Below, piece after piece: positions 28,091 to 37,912 of a DNA stretch of 64,000 nt. Below the pieces are notes generated by a model. The model worked only from the letters and a program-made list of their open reading frames with translations, was not told the origin of the DNA and did not search any database. Both the position numbers and the translations under genes were made by a program. The DNA lies in NCBI RefSeq assembly GCF_026210795.1, contig NC_089433.1:3373001-3437000 (forward strand), in the 5' to 3' direction. The stretch's first letter is position 1. Each line of letters starts with the position of its first letter. This stretch comes from Rhizophagus irregularis (lineage: Eukaryota; Glomeromycota; Glomeromycetes; Glomerales; Glomeraceae).

Positions 28091-30172
28091 TTAGTTCTGT
28101 GCTCTTCTCCATTTCTCCACCTCTTTAAATACTTTTCTCCAACTACTATTGTCATTTTTAACTTTTACTCGACTGTATCTTTTAGTATCTTTGTACACGC
28201 CCTGATTTTCTTCAAACATTCTAACCATGTCCAAATATTCATCCTTCTTTAATGTTGGATATGATGATTTTTCCGTTTTCTTTGTTTCTCTTCCAATGTA
28301 ATTTTTCCAACATACGTCGCCATCTTTTTCTAAAAATATCACTATTGATTTATCTATTGTTTCTTTCAATCTGAATATTTCTTTTTCCATCTCATGATTT
28401 CCATGTGGAGTAATTAATCCTCTGTCAAAGCTTTTCGTCTTTTGATAATAATATTCACAATATGGTGATTTGTCTAAAATTATTATATCTGTATCTTCGT
28501 CATATTCTAACATTCTCCTGTTTATTTGTTCTACTACTTCTTTTCTAAATTTCCATTCTGTCTCCATTTTTGATTCATAAAATTCATCTTTGTCTTTTCT
28601 TCTTCTTTTATAAGTATTGAATCTTACTTTTAATCCTTGTTTTTCCCATTCTTTAATTAAATTTTGTACTATACTTGTTTTTCCTAATCCATCTACTCCA
28701 TCGATTATTACTATTTCTGGTTGGTCTTCTACTATCTTTAATAACCTACTTAACGCGTCAGCGTTCGTGTTTTCTTTTCCTGATCTATGTATTACTTCAA
28801 AATTATATTGTTGTAATTCCATTACCCATCTTGCTCTTTTTCCTTTCGGTATCTTTGCATTCATTAATCCTTTTAATGCACTGTGATCTGTTATTACTTT
28901 AAATTTTCTATCGATCAAATACTTATGAAAATGTTGAATTCCCCAAACTATTCCTAAACATTCCAATTCGGTTATCGGATAATTTTCTTCTGCTGGTAAT
29001 AAACTTCTACTTGCGTATGCTATTACTACTTCTTTTCCCTTTTCATCTTTTTGACTTAATACTGCACCTAATCCTTTTCCTGATGCATCTGTTATTAATA
29101 AAAATTCTTTCTTCCAATCTGGATGTCGCAATATTGGATATTGTATTAACTTTTCTTTCAATTTTTCAAACGCTTCTTGTTGTTCTCTTCCCCAAATGAA
29201 AGGTATCCCCTTCTTTCTCAAATCACTTATTGGTCTTGCTATCTTTGAAAAATTCTTTACAAATTTTCTGTAATATGAACAAAGTCCTAAAAATGATCTT
29301 ACTTCTTTCACTGTTGTTGGTGCCTTCATTTCTTTTATCTTTTCTATCTTTTTATCGTCTGGCCTTAATCCATCATTTCCTACTATATGTCCTAAAAATT
29401 CTATATTTCTTTCCAAAAATCTACATTTCTTTAATTTTATTATCAAATTATTCTCCCGTAACTTCTTTAATACTTTTTCCACATGTTCCATATGATCTTT
29501 TAAACTTTCCGAATATATCATAATATCATCGATATATACTACCACAAAATCGTTTATGTATTCTTCCAATATTTCATCCATTAATCTTTGAAATGTTGCT
29601 GGTGCATTCGTTAAACCGAACGGCATTACATTATACTCAAATAATCCTTTCGAATATACAAATGCTGTCTTTTCTTTGTCTTCTTCTTTCATTTCTACTT
29701 GATTAAATCCTGCCGCTAGATCTATACTTGAAAACCATTTTGCTTTTCTATATTTGTCCAATAATTCATCCATTCTTGGTAAAGGAAAACTATCCATTAT
29801 AGTTATCTTATTTAACTTCCTGTAATCAATGCAAAATCTATATTTTCCTGTTTTCTTTCCTGCTAATGTAACAGGTGAACTCCATGGACTTTTTGATTTC
29901 CTTATCCTTCCCTGTCTTAACAATTTATCTACTTCTTCGCTTATAAATTTTGCCTTTTCATCTGTTTCTTTATATCTTCTTTGCTTTATTGGTTCTACCC
30001 CATCTTTTATTTTTATCTCATGCTGCGCTGCTTTTGTTCTTCCTTCTATTTCCTCATCGTATTCCAAAATATCTTGGTATTCTAATAGTAATTTTACCAT
30101 ATTTTCCCAAATTGGTTCTTCTACCTCCCCTATACTTAGTTTTTGCATAAATTTTTCACTTGGTTCGAGCAT
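28091..30172 (-). CDS. pol: gypsy-2 reverse transcriptase-RNase H fused to a thymidylate-kinase-like domain (693 aa)
   Basis: RT occupies about residues 80-260 (SPWSSPVTLAGKKTG, SSIDLAAGFNQVEM with D151, VVYIDDIMI with the YIDD at 213-216). RNase H occupies about 355-475 (LITDASGKGLGA, TELECLGI, ITDHSALKGL, NADALSR). With no stop, the frame continues into a P-loop kinase domain from about 481. It has IDGVDGLGKTS (P-loop 492-500), FNTYKRRR, DKSPYCEYYYQ (567-577, spaced as DR...AYQ in thymidylate kinase) and NYIGRETKK. This third domain is not part of any gypsy Pol I know. It probably phosphorylates nucleotides for cDNA synthesis. A conserved block upstream (GAGTCTTGGC) is shared with gypsy-1, where a TAATG overlap starts RT. 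Here the first ATG is 36 bases past the protease stop. Confidence 0.92.
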   Translation of the reverse strand: MLEPSEKFMQKLSIGEVEEPIWENMVKLLLEYQDILEYDEEIEGRTKAAQHEIKIKDGVEPIKQRRYKETDEKAKFISEEVDKLLRQGRIRKSKSPWSSPVTLAGKKTGKYRFCIDYRKLNKITIMDSFPLPRMDELLDKYRKAKWFSSIDLAAGFNQVEMKEEDKEKTAFVYSKGLFEYNVMPFGLTNAPATFQRLMDEILEEYINDFVVVYIDDIMIYSESLKDHMEHVEKVLKKLRENNLIIKLKKCRFLERNIEFLGHIVGNDGLRPDDKKIEKIKEMKAPTTVKEVRSFLGLCSYYRKFVKNFSKIARPISDLRKKGIPFIWGREQQEAFEKLKEKLIQYPILRHPDWKKEFLLITDASGKGLGAVLSQKDEKGKEVVIAYASRSLLPAEENYPITELECLGIVWGIQHFHKYLIDRKFKVITDHSALKGLMNAKIPKGKRARWVMELQQYNFEVIHRSGKENTNADALSRLLKIVEDQPEIVIIDGVDGLGKTSIVQNLIKEWEKQGLKVRFNTYKRRRKDKDEFYESKMETEWKFRKEVVEQINRRMLEYDEDTDIIILDKSPYCEYYYQKTKSFDRGLITPHGNHEMEKEIFRLKETIDKSIVIFLEKDGDVCWKNYIGRETKKTEKSSYPTLKKDEYLDMVRMFEENQGVYKDTKRYSRVKVKNDNSSWRKVFKEVEKWRRAQN

Positions 30173-30207
30173 CTTTTCCGTCTCTCTCTCTTCAGAGCCA
30201 AGACTCT

Positions 30208-30720
30208 CTATTTAAAATTCTGGTGCATTTTGAATACCTCTCCTTCATCATTGCTTTCATATTCTTCATCGTCCTCACTCTCCTCACTTTCATATGCTAC
30301 TTCTCTTTCATATCCTACTGGAATCGTTATTATTTCTCCCTGTTCTTCTATTCTTAAGGTATGATCTTCAAAATTTATTTTTGCATTATACAACTTCCAT
30401 ATGTCATTTCCCAAAATTAGATCCTCCTCTTCTGAATCGATTACTTCAACTTCTTTCAGTATTTCTAATTCATCTTTGTACCTCAAAGTTATATTCGCCT
30501 TTCCTAACGCTGCTATCTTTTGCCCATTTGCTATTGTACATCTAAATTTACTTTTTCCAAATATAGGTATATTCAATCTTCTTCTTAATTTATCTGTTAT
30601 CACGCTTACTGCTGCTCCAGTATCTATTATTACATTCACTAATTGATCTTCAACTTCTAATTCTGTTCTCATTGCTGTAGTTCTCTTTTCTTCGTTTTTC
30701 ATAGTTCCCACCGAGTGTAG
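30208..30720 (-). CDS. pro: gypsy-2 aspartic protease
   Basis: In frame with gag after the UGA. The active site is NVIIDTGAAVSVITDKL, and LILGNDIWKLYNAKI is the second-half signature. An acidic tail (SEESEDDEEYESNDEGE) ends the protein, as in gypsy-1. An internal ATG at 30702 could serve if readthrough is not used. The frame is intact. It would process the gypsy-2 polyprotein. Confidence 0.88.
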   Translation of the reverse strand, partial: LHSVGTMKNEEKRTTAMRTELEVEDQLVNVIIDTGAAVSVITDKLRRRLNIPIFGKSKFRCTIANGQKIAALGKANITLRYKDELEILKEVEVIDSEEEDLILGNDIWKLYNAKINFEDHTLRIEEQGEIITIPVGYEREVAYESEESEDDEEYESNDEGEVFKMHQNFK

Positions 30721-30723
30721 TCA
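30711..30723 (-). promoter_or_regulatory. candidate UGA readthrough signal, gypsy-2
   Basis: On the minus strand TGACTACACTCGG starts at the gag stop, identical to 14605-14617 in gypsy-1 while neighbouring codons differ. The protease frame is continuous. Confidence 0.7.
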
Positions 30724-33700
30724 ATTTCTCTCATTTACACTTCTTGGCTTATATGTTCCTTCCCTTAATTGTTTATGATACTTAGTATTCTCATTTGTTA
30801 ATTGTCCAAATGTTATATTCGCTCTACAATTTTTCACGTCTCCCACAATGTCATAAGGTGGTATTCCATCAGTTAATCTCGGTCCATATTCTCTGGGCTT
30901 TCCTATCCCTGATGGCTTTGTTCTAACCCAATTTCCAAATTCGTCTTGCCGCATTCCAGGGTAAAATGCTTTGCCTTCTTTTGTGAACATTGGTTTATAA
31001 AATCTTCCATCCTTTGTCATGGGTCGACGACCATAATTATAATCTTCTGGTCCTATTGGATTATCCCAATTTTGGCTATCTTTGTGTACATTATTTTGTT
31101 CTGTCCTTTCGGGCGTATATCTTGGTGTTGTTGTTCCACTTGGTATTTCTCTATCATCCATTCTATTTCCCGCTTCTCTTAATTCTTCTTGTAAATTTCC
31201 TTCTTCACCATTATTTTTATATCCCATTATTGGATTCGACCTTCTTGTTTGTCTTCTTGTTTTTACTGCATTATCTTTCGCGTATAATTCATTATGGTAA
31301 TTTAATTCCCTATCTTCATAATCATCGTAATAACCTTGTGTATAATACATTTCACCGTATTGTGGTTCCCCATATTCATATCCATCATAATCATATTCCT
31401 CTTGGTCATCATATTCGTCCATCATATTCACTCCTACATTCCTTCTTTTCTCTGGACACTCCCTTGAATAATGACCAACTCTACCACATGTATAGCATGT
31501 CGGTACCCTTTTTTGGAATGACTGATTTCTTTGAATTGGTTGATTTCTTTGCATTGGTTGGTTTCTCTGCATTGGTTGGTTTCTCTGCATTGGTTGGTTT
31601 CTTTGTGGTAATCGCCTATAACTCTGACTCGCTAAATTTCTTAATCTTTCATTCTCATCTTCTAACATCTTAATTTGTAACTTCGCAAAACTGTCTGCTA
31701 ATTCATCTACACTTACCTCTTTATTATTCCTTACATTCCCTTGAACAATAGGTTCTTGTCTTCTTTGTTCATCATTAATTCCTTTTGGTTGTACTTTATC
31801 TGTTAATGCTTCTAAACCTCTTTCTACGTTTTTTGCTATCTGAAATGTTGCATTTAGATCTGCTGGATTTCCCATTACTACGTCTTTAGTAAAGTCTGGT
31901 TTTAATCCTCTAATAAAAATTCTCTTTTGCTGATTTGCTGCTACTGCTGCATCACCTCCCGCTCTCTTTAACATATATTTAAATCTCGTAAGGTATTGAG
32001 TTACATTCTCGTCTCCCTGTCTAATCTTTTCTAATTGTTCTAGCCATCTATCTTTAATTTCATCACTTGCATACTTTCCAATTATTCTTACTCTTAATCT
32101 TAAATTATGATCTCCATTAACATTCCAATCGACAATATTTACTCCTTCAGTCTTTAACCAATCTGCTGCTCCTCCCATTAATTTCGCTTTTGCTATTCTA
32201 AATCTCTGTGCATCATCATTCCCTAAACCATTCGCTGTAAATGTCTCCTCAAATTTATCTGCCCATTCTTCTGGATCTTCTCCACTGGTACCATAAAATG
32301 CTGGTATTTCTACAATAGCTCCTCTATTTGCGTTTAAATTTCCTATCGCATTAGTATTCGCTTGAACTTCTCCTTGTAATCCTGTCAATGTTACTGGTGG
32401 TAATACTAAATTGTTCCAATCTGCCCCAATATCATGATTATACATAGTATTCATTAATGCTCTTAGATCTGCTCTGAGTTCATCTCTTGATGCTGCCATT
32501 GTTATCTTTGGTTTTATTGGTGGTACTGGTGTTATTGGTATTATAGGTACTTCCTTTGATTTTTTATTTTTCTCTTTACTTTTTGGTTTTTTACTTGAGC
32601 CAATTTCGGGTCCTTTTATATCCTCTTCCATTTCATCTTCATCATCTGTTGGATTTTCTTTTTCAATATCTTTTTCACATTCTATGCAGGTTTCTTTTCC
32701 AATTTCAAATTCTTTCTTTAATCTTTCAATTTCACATCTTCCGCATTCTTTTGTGTTTTCAACTCTCCATTGTAATATTTGTTCATCTAATTCTTCATCT
32801 TCAAGATTCCATATTGTTAAATATTTCTTCATAAATTCATATGTTGTTATTATCTTTGCGGTTACTCCAAATTTTCTTATTCTTTTAATTTCCGTTATTT
32901 CTACATCATATCCCATTCTTTTCAAATCCATTCTAATTATTTCTTCGAATATCTTTGTTGTTCCTGTTTCTTCAACATTATTAGATTCAATAGATTCATC
33001 AGATTCCTCATCTGACATTTCTTCATTTTTACTAATCGGTAAATTTCCTTCTTTCTCATCGTCTGTTTCTGTTATAGTATAGCTTCTTGGTGTATCATCA
33101 CTATCTGTTTCATCTATATTTAATTGTTCAAACCCTCTAATCTTATCATAAACTTTTTCAACTATCTCTTTTCTAATTCCCCAACCATGTTCACGAACTC
33201 TTATGTGCATTGTGTGCAACATTAATCTAATTTTTTGTTTGAACGCTTCTATCTTTTCTGTTGACTCATCTTCTTTTAATTCAGCTTCTTCATATAATAT
33301 ATTTTTGTATCTTCTAATAGTGCTATCCTTACATTCTATAAAATTTGTTATAGCTTCTTTATACCATTCATAAAATTCCCCAAATCTTATATTCACATCC
33401 CAATCTTCCAAAATATAACCATATCTTATTAATTCTTCGTTCCCTATCAATCTGTCCATTGTTTCATCTTCTTTATCATTTTCTATACAATCTCTCACGA
33501 TTACTATTATTATTATCTTTAATCCTTTTTCTCTTAATACTGGTTGTTTCAAGTATCTTATCGATTCGACCATTACATCTAATGCATCTCTAGTCCTTCC
33601 TTTTGTATAATTATTTCTTTCTTCACTATCTATACTTAATAAATTTAATAACGCTCTTATAGTTTCCGCGTTATAACCTTTTATCGTATATTCAAATTTT

Positions 33701-33873
33701 TGTAATATTCTCCAAAATTTCTTAAAAACTTCTGGCGTATCTTTTACTGGATAACATATTTCACATGTTATATTTTCTCCTCTTAATTCACCTATATCTA
33801 CATTTCCAATATTTTCATCATGTCTTAATTTGTGATTTTCGTAATCAACCCTCCAAGTTTCATACCATTCCAT
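30721..33873 (-). CDS. gag: gypsy-2 Gag polyprotein (1050 aa)
   Basis: It has the same plan as gypsy-1 Gag. A long N-terminal extension carries CEICYP and FKKFWRIL, followed by a second cysteine set near residue 395 (CGRCEIERL, ETCIECEKDIE) and a Lys/Pro linker. The capsid region starts near residue 530 (IPAFYGTSGEDPEEWADKF). Then come five tandem RNQPMQ-type hexapeptides, a CCHC knuckle CYTCGRVGHYSREC starting at residue 793, and a Tyr/Asp/Arg-rich tail. It ends at UGA with protease open behind it. The frame has no break over 1050 codons. The role of the extra 500 N-terminal residues is unknown. Confidence 0.93.
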   Translation of the reverse strand: MEWYETWRVDYENHKLRHDENIGNVDIGELRGENITCEICYPVKDTPEVFKKFWRILQKFEYTIKGYNAETIRALLNLLSIDSEERNNYTKGRTRDALDVMVESIRYLKQPVLREKGLKIIIIVIVRDCIENDKEDETMDRLIGNEELIRYGYILEDWDVNIRFGEFYEWYKEAITNFIECKDSTIRRYKNILYEEAELKEDESTEKIEAFKQKIRLMLHTMHIRVREHGWGIRKEIVEKVYDKIRGFEQLNIDETDSDDTPRSYTITETDDEKEGNLPISKNEEMSDEESDESIESNNVEETGTTKIFEEIIRMDLKRMGYDVEITEIKRIRKFGVTAKIITTYEFMKKYLTIWNLEDEELDEQILQWRVENTKECGRCEIERLKKEFEIGKETCIECEKDIEKENPTDDEDEMEEDIKGPEIGSSKKPKSKEKNKKSKEVPIIPITPVPPIKPKITMAASRDELRADLRALMNTMYNHDIGADWNNLVLPPVTLTGLQGEVQANTNAIGNLNANRGAIVEIPAFYGTSGEDPEEWADKFEETFTANGLGNDDAQRFRIAKAKLMGGAADWLKTEGVNIVDWNVNGDHNLRLRVRIIGKYASDEIKDRWLEQLEKIRQGDENVTQYLTRFKYMLKRAGGDAAVAANQQKRIFIRGLKPDFTKDVVMGNPADLNATFQIAKNVERGLEALTDKVQPKGINDEQRRQEPIVQGNVRNNKEVSVDELADSFAKLQIKMLEDENERLRNLASQSYRRLPQRNQPMQRNQPMQRNQPMQRNQPIQRNQSFQKRVPTCYTCGRVGHYSRECPEKRRNVGVNMMDEYDDQEEYDYDGYEYGEPQYGEMYYTQGYYDDYEDRELNYHNELYAKDNAVKTRRQTRRSNPIMGYKNNGEEGNLQEELREAGNRMDDREIPSGTTTPRYTPERTEQNNVHKDSQNWDNPIGPEDYNYGRRPMTKDGRFYKPMFTKEGKAFYPGMRQDEFGNWVRTKPSGIGKPREYGPRLTDGIPPYDIVGDVKNCRANITFGQLTNENTKYHKQLREGTYKPRSVNERN

Positions 33874-35442
33874 CGTCGTAATCGTTCATCCAGAATCTTA
33901 ACTAAAATCTCACATCCTTTTATATATTTATACTTCACTCTTATCATTTCTATTTTCAATCTTCTAAACATTCTTTTATCTTTAAATAGATTGCTTCTTT
34001 CAATCTTTAGATTCCATCTTTCAGTTTTATGTATTCGCTACGCCATATTTTACTATTAATTCTTACTGCGCCTCAAAATTTCAAAAATTATTCTAAGTCC
34101 ACGATCTCCTCAGGCTGCGGAGGTTTTTACTGCGCCATAAAATTTATCTTTTATCACCGATATCCATAATTTCACATGTCACATTCTAAAATTTATCTCC
34201 TATCACCGTGATTCATAATTTCACTTATCACATCTTTTTTGTCACCAAGATCCATAATTTCACATATCACAAACTCCAAAATTTTCATAACTTTTAAAGT
34301 TCGCGAATTTCCAATCTTTCTTATCGTCCACATAAATCCTTCTTACTATATATTCTATATTATATAAATTAATCTATGATACACAAAATGTCATTCTTTT
34401 CAAATAAATGTCCTCCTTTTCAAATAAATGTTCTTTTTCAAATAAATATTCCTTTTCAAATAAATGTTCTTCTTTTAAATAAATGTCCTTCTTTTCGGAT
34501 TTTACTCTATTATTAAATACTGCACGTAATATTCATTATACGGCTCGTTAATGTGTAAATATCCTTCTATTTTATCTTCTTTTAACGGAACATTATAATG
34601 AGAGCGTGAACTAGGACACTACACCAGGAACCTTCATCTGAAATGTAGCCTAGAACCTGTAACAATACAACGTATCCATTTTTCCTCCTTCGTTGGCCGA
34701 CTTGTCTCTTAACGGGTGAATCTAACCTTCCAAAATCCAGTTTCAAAAGTCATCAGCTATCCATAAAACTCATCTAAACCAACTTATCTTTCCTCAAATT
34801 GGTGGACCTATACTGGGCTTATCTCTATCTTTTTCCCATTGGGTAAAAGCATGATAGTTTACAGGTTTGTCCCATTTTATCCATTCAATGTTTCTCGATA
34901 GTAGGTGTCTTTACAATTTTCATTCCCCGTCCCCAAAGCAATTCGCGCGTTATTGAGCTGGGTATTCAGATTTGACGTAACCCATACGTTATAATCTTTA
35001 ATGTCGAAGAATAAAAATTTTCCAATCTCGAGCATTTATCCAAAATTCAAACTCAGAGGTAACCCATACCACACAGATGAACCCCAGATAATACATTGGT
35101 GTTCTCCCATTATTAATCTTTATTCCAAAATTCATCTTTCACTTCCACATCTCCTTATGAAATTTTCCAGGTACTTTATTCCCGAAAGAAATATTCTTGT
35201 GCTTTCTATCGATTAAATGATTACTTGCACAACTTCAAACTCCAATCTTTCACCTTTTCAAGTTTTTTAACTCAATTAAATCCTTATTGATTTATTGGTT
35301 CCTTTTGAACTCGTTAAAACCTGAAATCTAAAAATAAATTCTAAAATAAAATATTGATTAATAATACCTATCAGTGACTTACTAACGAAATTAAATTTTC
35401 ATATTCATTATAATAATAATCATGTGATGATGATCATTTCCT
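33874..35442 (-). other. gypsy-2 leader between PBS and gag
   Basis: 1.57 kb without a convincing gene on either strand. It includes near-repeats of TTCAAATAAATGTTC(T/C) at about 34395-34500 and of TTTATC(T/A)CC(T/G)ATCACCG with CATAATTTCAC at about 34140-34270. 34570-35000 is less AT-rich than its surroundings and could hold packaging or translation signals. Confidence 0.55.
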
Positions 35443-35444
35443 TT

Positions 35445-35460
35445 CTCGGAGCATGCACCA
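35445..35460 (-). other. primer binding site of gypsy-2
   Basis: On the minus strand TGGTGCATGCTCCGAG starts two bases after the 5' LTR. It differs by one base from the first 16 of the gypsy-1 site, so both elements appear to prime from the same tRNA. Confidence 0.75.
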
Positions 35461-35462
35461 TA

Positions 35463-36564
35463 TGAGATCCCCCTATTCCCTCTGTCATCAATTTACAGAG
35501 TTGCCACATCGAACGGGCATTCCCATGGTTGAACGAACGAATAAACGAATGAACGAACAATTAAACGAACAAGCAAATAATCAATGACATAATTAACAAA
35601 CAACATAATCAACGAACAACATACAACAACATTCTTGGTTCATGACATAAATAGCGTTAGTAATATAAAACGTCGAACGATATAAAATAAAATTTAACTT
35701 CTCTAAATTTTCCCCAAATTATATCCACTTTTACCTTTAATTTCAAACTTCGATAGCTCTCGCTACGAATTATTACTTTCCAAAAGTGTATATTTAATTC
35801 ATCTTAAAATTTCCATTTATTCAATTAAAATTAATTAAGCAAACATTAATTAAAGTTTAGGGCGAACCTATTACCTTTAATTAACATTAAACTTTACTAA
35901 CAAATAATTAAAAAAATAAAACTTATATTTTTATTGAGTTCTGTGGATGAGAACTAAGGAATTACCTTGAATTCCGCTCTCTATATATACAATTTTTATG
36001 CTACTTTCTATTCTATCTATATACTATCTTTTATGTTCTCTTTACATATTATCTTTGAACTATCTTTCTAATATACTATCTATATTTTAAATACGCTATC
36101 TTTTAATATGCTATCTTTTAATATGCTATCTTTTTATATATGTTCTTTTTAATATATTATCTTTTACGTTCCATCTTTATACTATCTTTTTATATTATCT
36201 TTTACATTATTTTGTGTTCTTTAATCTTTCTGACATTATTTTATATGTTCTTTTAATTCGCTTTATGTGTTTTGCTTATAATCTATCTTTTGTGGCTTAT
36301 AATTATTCTTTCTTATCGTTCTTATTGTTAAAGATTGCTAAGCCGCAATTGATCGACTCTATTTATCCTATTGGTTCCTTGTCAATCATTCAATAAATAT
36401 TACATCATGTAGATCATTACTCTTCCTAAATGTTTATCCTTTTCGGCTAATTATTTATCCATCTACGCCAATCCACGATTAATTTGTTCGTTCTTAATAT
36501 TTAATAATTACATTTGGTGGTTGAATTTTATCATCTTTTCATGCTTGATATTTGACCGTTTACA
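35463..36564 (-). repeat. 5' LTR of gypsy-2
   Basis: 1102 bp, near-identical to 25637-26738. ATGC follows outside as the target duplicate. Confidence 0.95.
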
Positions 36565-36721
36565 ATGCCATATAAATAATCTAAAAAATAATTTTACAAA
36601 TTGGACCAGTGGAAATGAAAAAATTGATAATTTAATTCAGGAAATGCAATTAAAAATATTTTATCCCTCTGATATAATTGAATGGATGCCATATGATCGA
36701 AGGGGACAAAATTATCATATA

Positions 36722-37669
36722 CAGTGCCCACCAATAAGTCACCGGTCACCTTTAAATTCGTACAACTATTGCGCAAATATGATCATATGTAAACTTTTTT
36801 TTTTAATAATAAAACTACTTTTTATCGTATAATTAAAGTTAATCATCAAGTTGAATTACATTTACTCTAAAAATTATATGTAATTTTAATAAGAATTGGC
36901 CATTATATTCTAAATTTTATTAGAAAATTTAAGATTTCAATAGAGGTTTTTAGGTATTAATAAAAAATTAAAAAATTTGTTCATCGATACTTTAATTTTT
37001 TAATAAAATTGTTTGCTATAATTTATGGCATATTATTGTTAAAGTATCATCAAAATTAATGAAATGATTAGAAAATTGTGCACATTTAGCTGGCATTTGC
37101 TGATCATTTGTAGATCATCACCAAATTATTTACCAAATTTTAGCGTTAACTAATGCATTGAATTTGGCCAAATTTTTTTTCCAAAAATATTTGAAGTTAC
37201 AGCTATTTATCTTAAATTTTTTTATCATAATAAAATTCAAGATTATAATTTACTCTTTAACTTGATAATTTATTAATAATAGATAGGTGTAAAATATGTT
37301 TGTAAAATATATGTAACTTATCAATTATTTTATTGATTTTAATAATACTTTATAATAATGTACTAAAAATCATGGTAGACGATTTTATTCAAAAAAAAAA
37401 CTATGATAAAACAAATTATTTTAATGCTATGATAATACCTAAAGATTTCTGTTGAAATCTTAAATTTTCTGATAAAATTTAAAATATAATGGCCAATTCT
37501 TATTAAAATTACACATAATTTTTAGAGTAAATGTAATTCAACTTGATGACCAACTTTACTTATATGATAAAAGGCAGGTTCATTATTTAAAAAAAAGTTT
37601 ACATATAACCATATTTGCGCAATAGTTATACAAATTTAAAGGTGACCGGTGACTTATTGGAGGGCACTG
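36722..37669. mobile_element. 948-bp non-autonomous element with long terminal inverted repeats
   Basis: Ends are CAGTGCCC(A/T)CCAATAAGTC and its inverse, flanked by TA on both sides (36720-36721, 37670-37671). The inverted match continues about 240 bp inward from each end (words TTGCGCAAATATG, AACTTGAATTACATTTACTC, GAATTGGCCATTATATT). The middle is AT-rich and codes for nothing evident. The TA duplication suggests mobilisation by a Tc1/mariner/pogo-type transposase. The ends differ from those of the 19264 element. Confidence 0.88.
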
Positions 37670-37671
37670 TA

Positions 37672-37912
37672 CTTTATTGATAAATGTAAAATTTGACAAC
37701 GATTCCTCCAGATCAAAATATATACGACCTTCATTTTTTTTATATGACATTCTTACTCTATCTTGCTCAAAAGTATACGAATCAATTTTTTTATCCGTTT
37801 TTGTCCAAACAAGAGAAAGTGCTGTTGAAATTAAGCTTTCATCGTCGTCAGGTAAATAAACTTTTTTCCCGTGAATTTTTGAATTGAGAACTGAACAGGG
37901 TGTTTTTGACAT
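37672..37912 (-). CDS. small hypothetical ORF truncated by the long-TIR element
   Basis: An ATG-started frame (MSKTPCSVLNSKIHGKKVYL...) runs about 80 codons, ending FTFINK where the TIR begins at 37669. Any downstream coding would have been cut off by that insertion. It is mixed in composition and has no recognised domain. It may be a relic of a lineage-specific gene. Confidence 0.4.

Larger units (their letters stand above)
25637..36564 (-). mobile_element. Ty3/gypsy LTR retrotransposon gypsy-2, apparently intact, with a fused nucleotide kinase
   Basis: 10.9 kb bounded by 1102-bp LTRs (TGTAAACGG...GATCTCA on the minus strand) with ATGC duplicated on both sides. PBS and polypurine tract are in place. 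On the minus strand the order is gag (1050 aa), protease, RT-RNase H-kinase (693 aa) and integrase (408 aa), all with open frames. The LTRs differ at about seven of 1102 positions, so the insertion is recent. It is inserted in a kinase-family exon. It lacks the accessory ORFs A-D and the antisense gene of gypsy-1. Confidence 0.95.
25583..36720 (+). pseudogene. N-terminal exon of a host protein kinase gene, split by gypsy-2
   Basis: The left piece (25583-25636) reads MICERCGKYLHFEWCKSC, with two CX2C pairs. After gypsy-2 and one ATGC copy, the frame continues as HINNLKNNFTNWTSGNEKI, then DNLIQEMQLKI and IIEWMPYDR, up to the long-TIR element at 36722. This is the segment that precedes the catalytic domain in the large Rhizophagus kinase family (recalled from family knowledge). 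The join is exactly in frame. No catalytic domain follows, so the gene was truncated by gypsy-2 and by the 36722 element or earlier loss. Confidence 0.75.

Noticed and set aside
30173-30215. -1 frameshift site between gypsy-2 protease and RT
   Set aside because: TTTTAAATAG at the junction is not a proper slippery heptamer in the zero frame, so reinitiation at the later ATG is preferred.
30990-31673. 227-codon plus-strand ORF inside gypsy-2 gag
   Set aside because: It is antisense to a well-supported Gag with a zinc knuckle; its His/Leu/Phe-rich content is a shadow.
35001-35216. 71-codon plus-strand ORF in the gypsy-2 leader
   Set aside because: Antisense to the leader, short, no recognisable feature; chance ORF.
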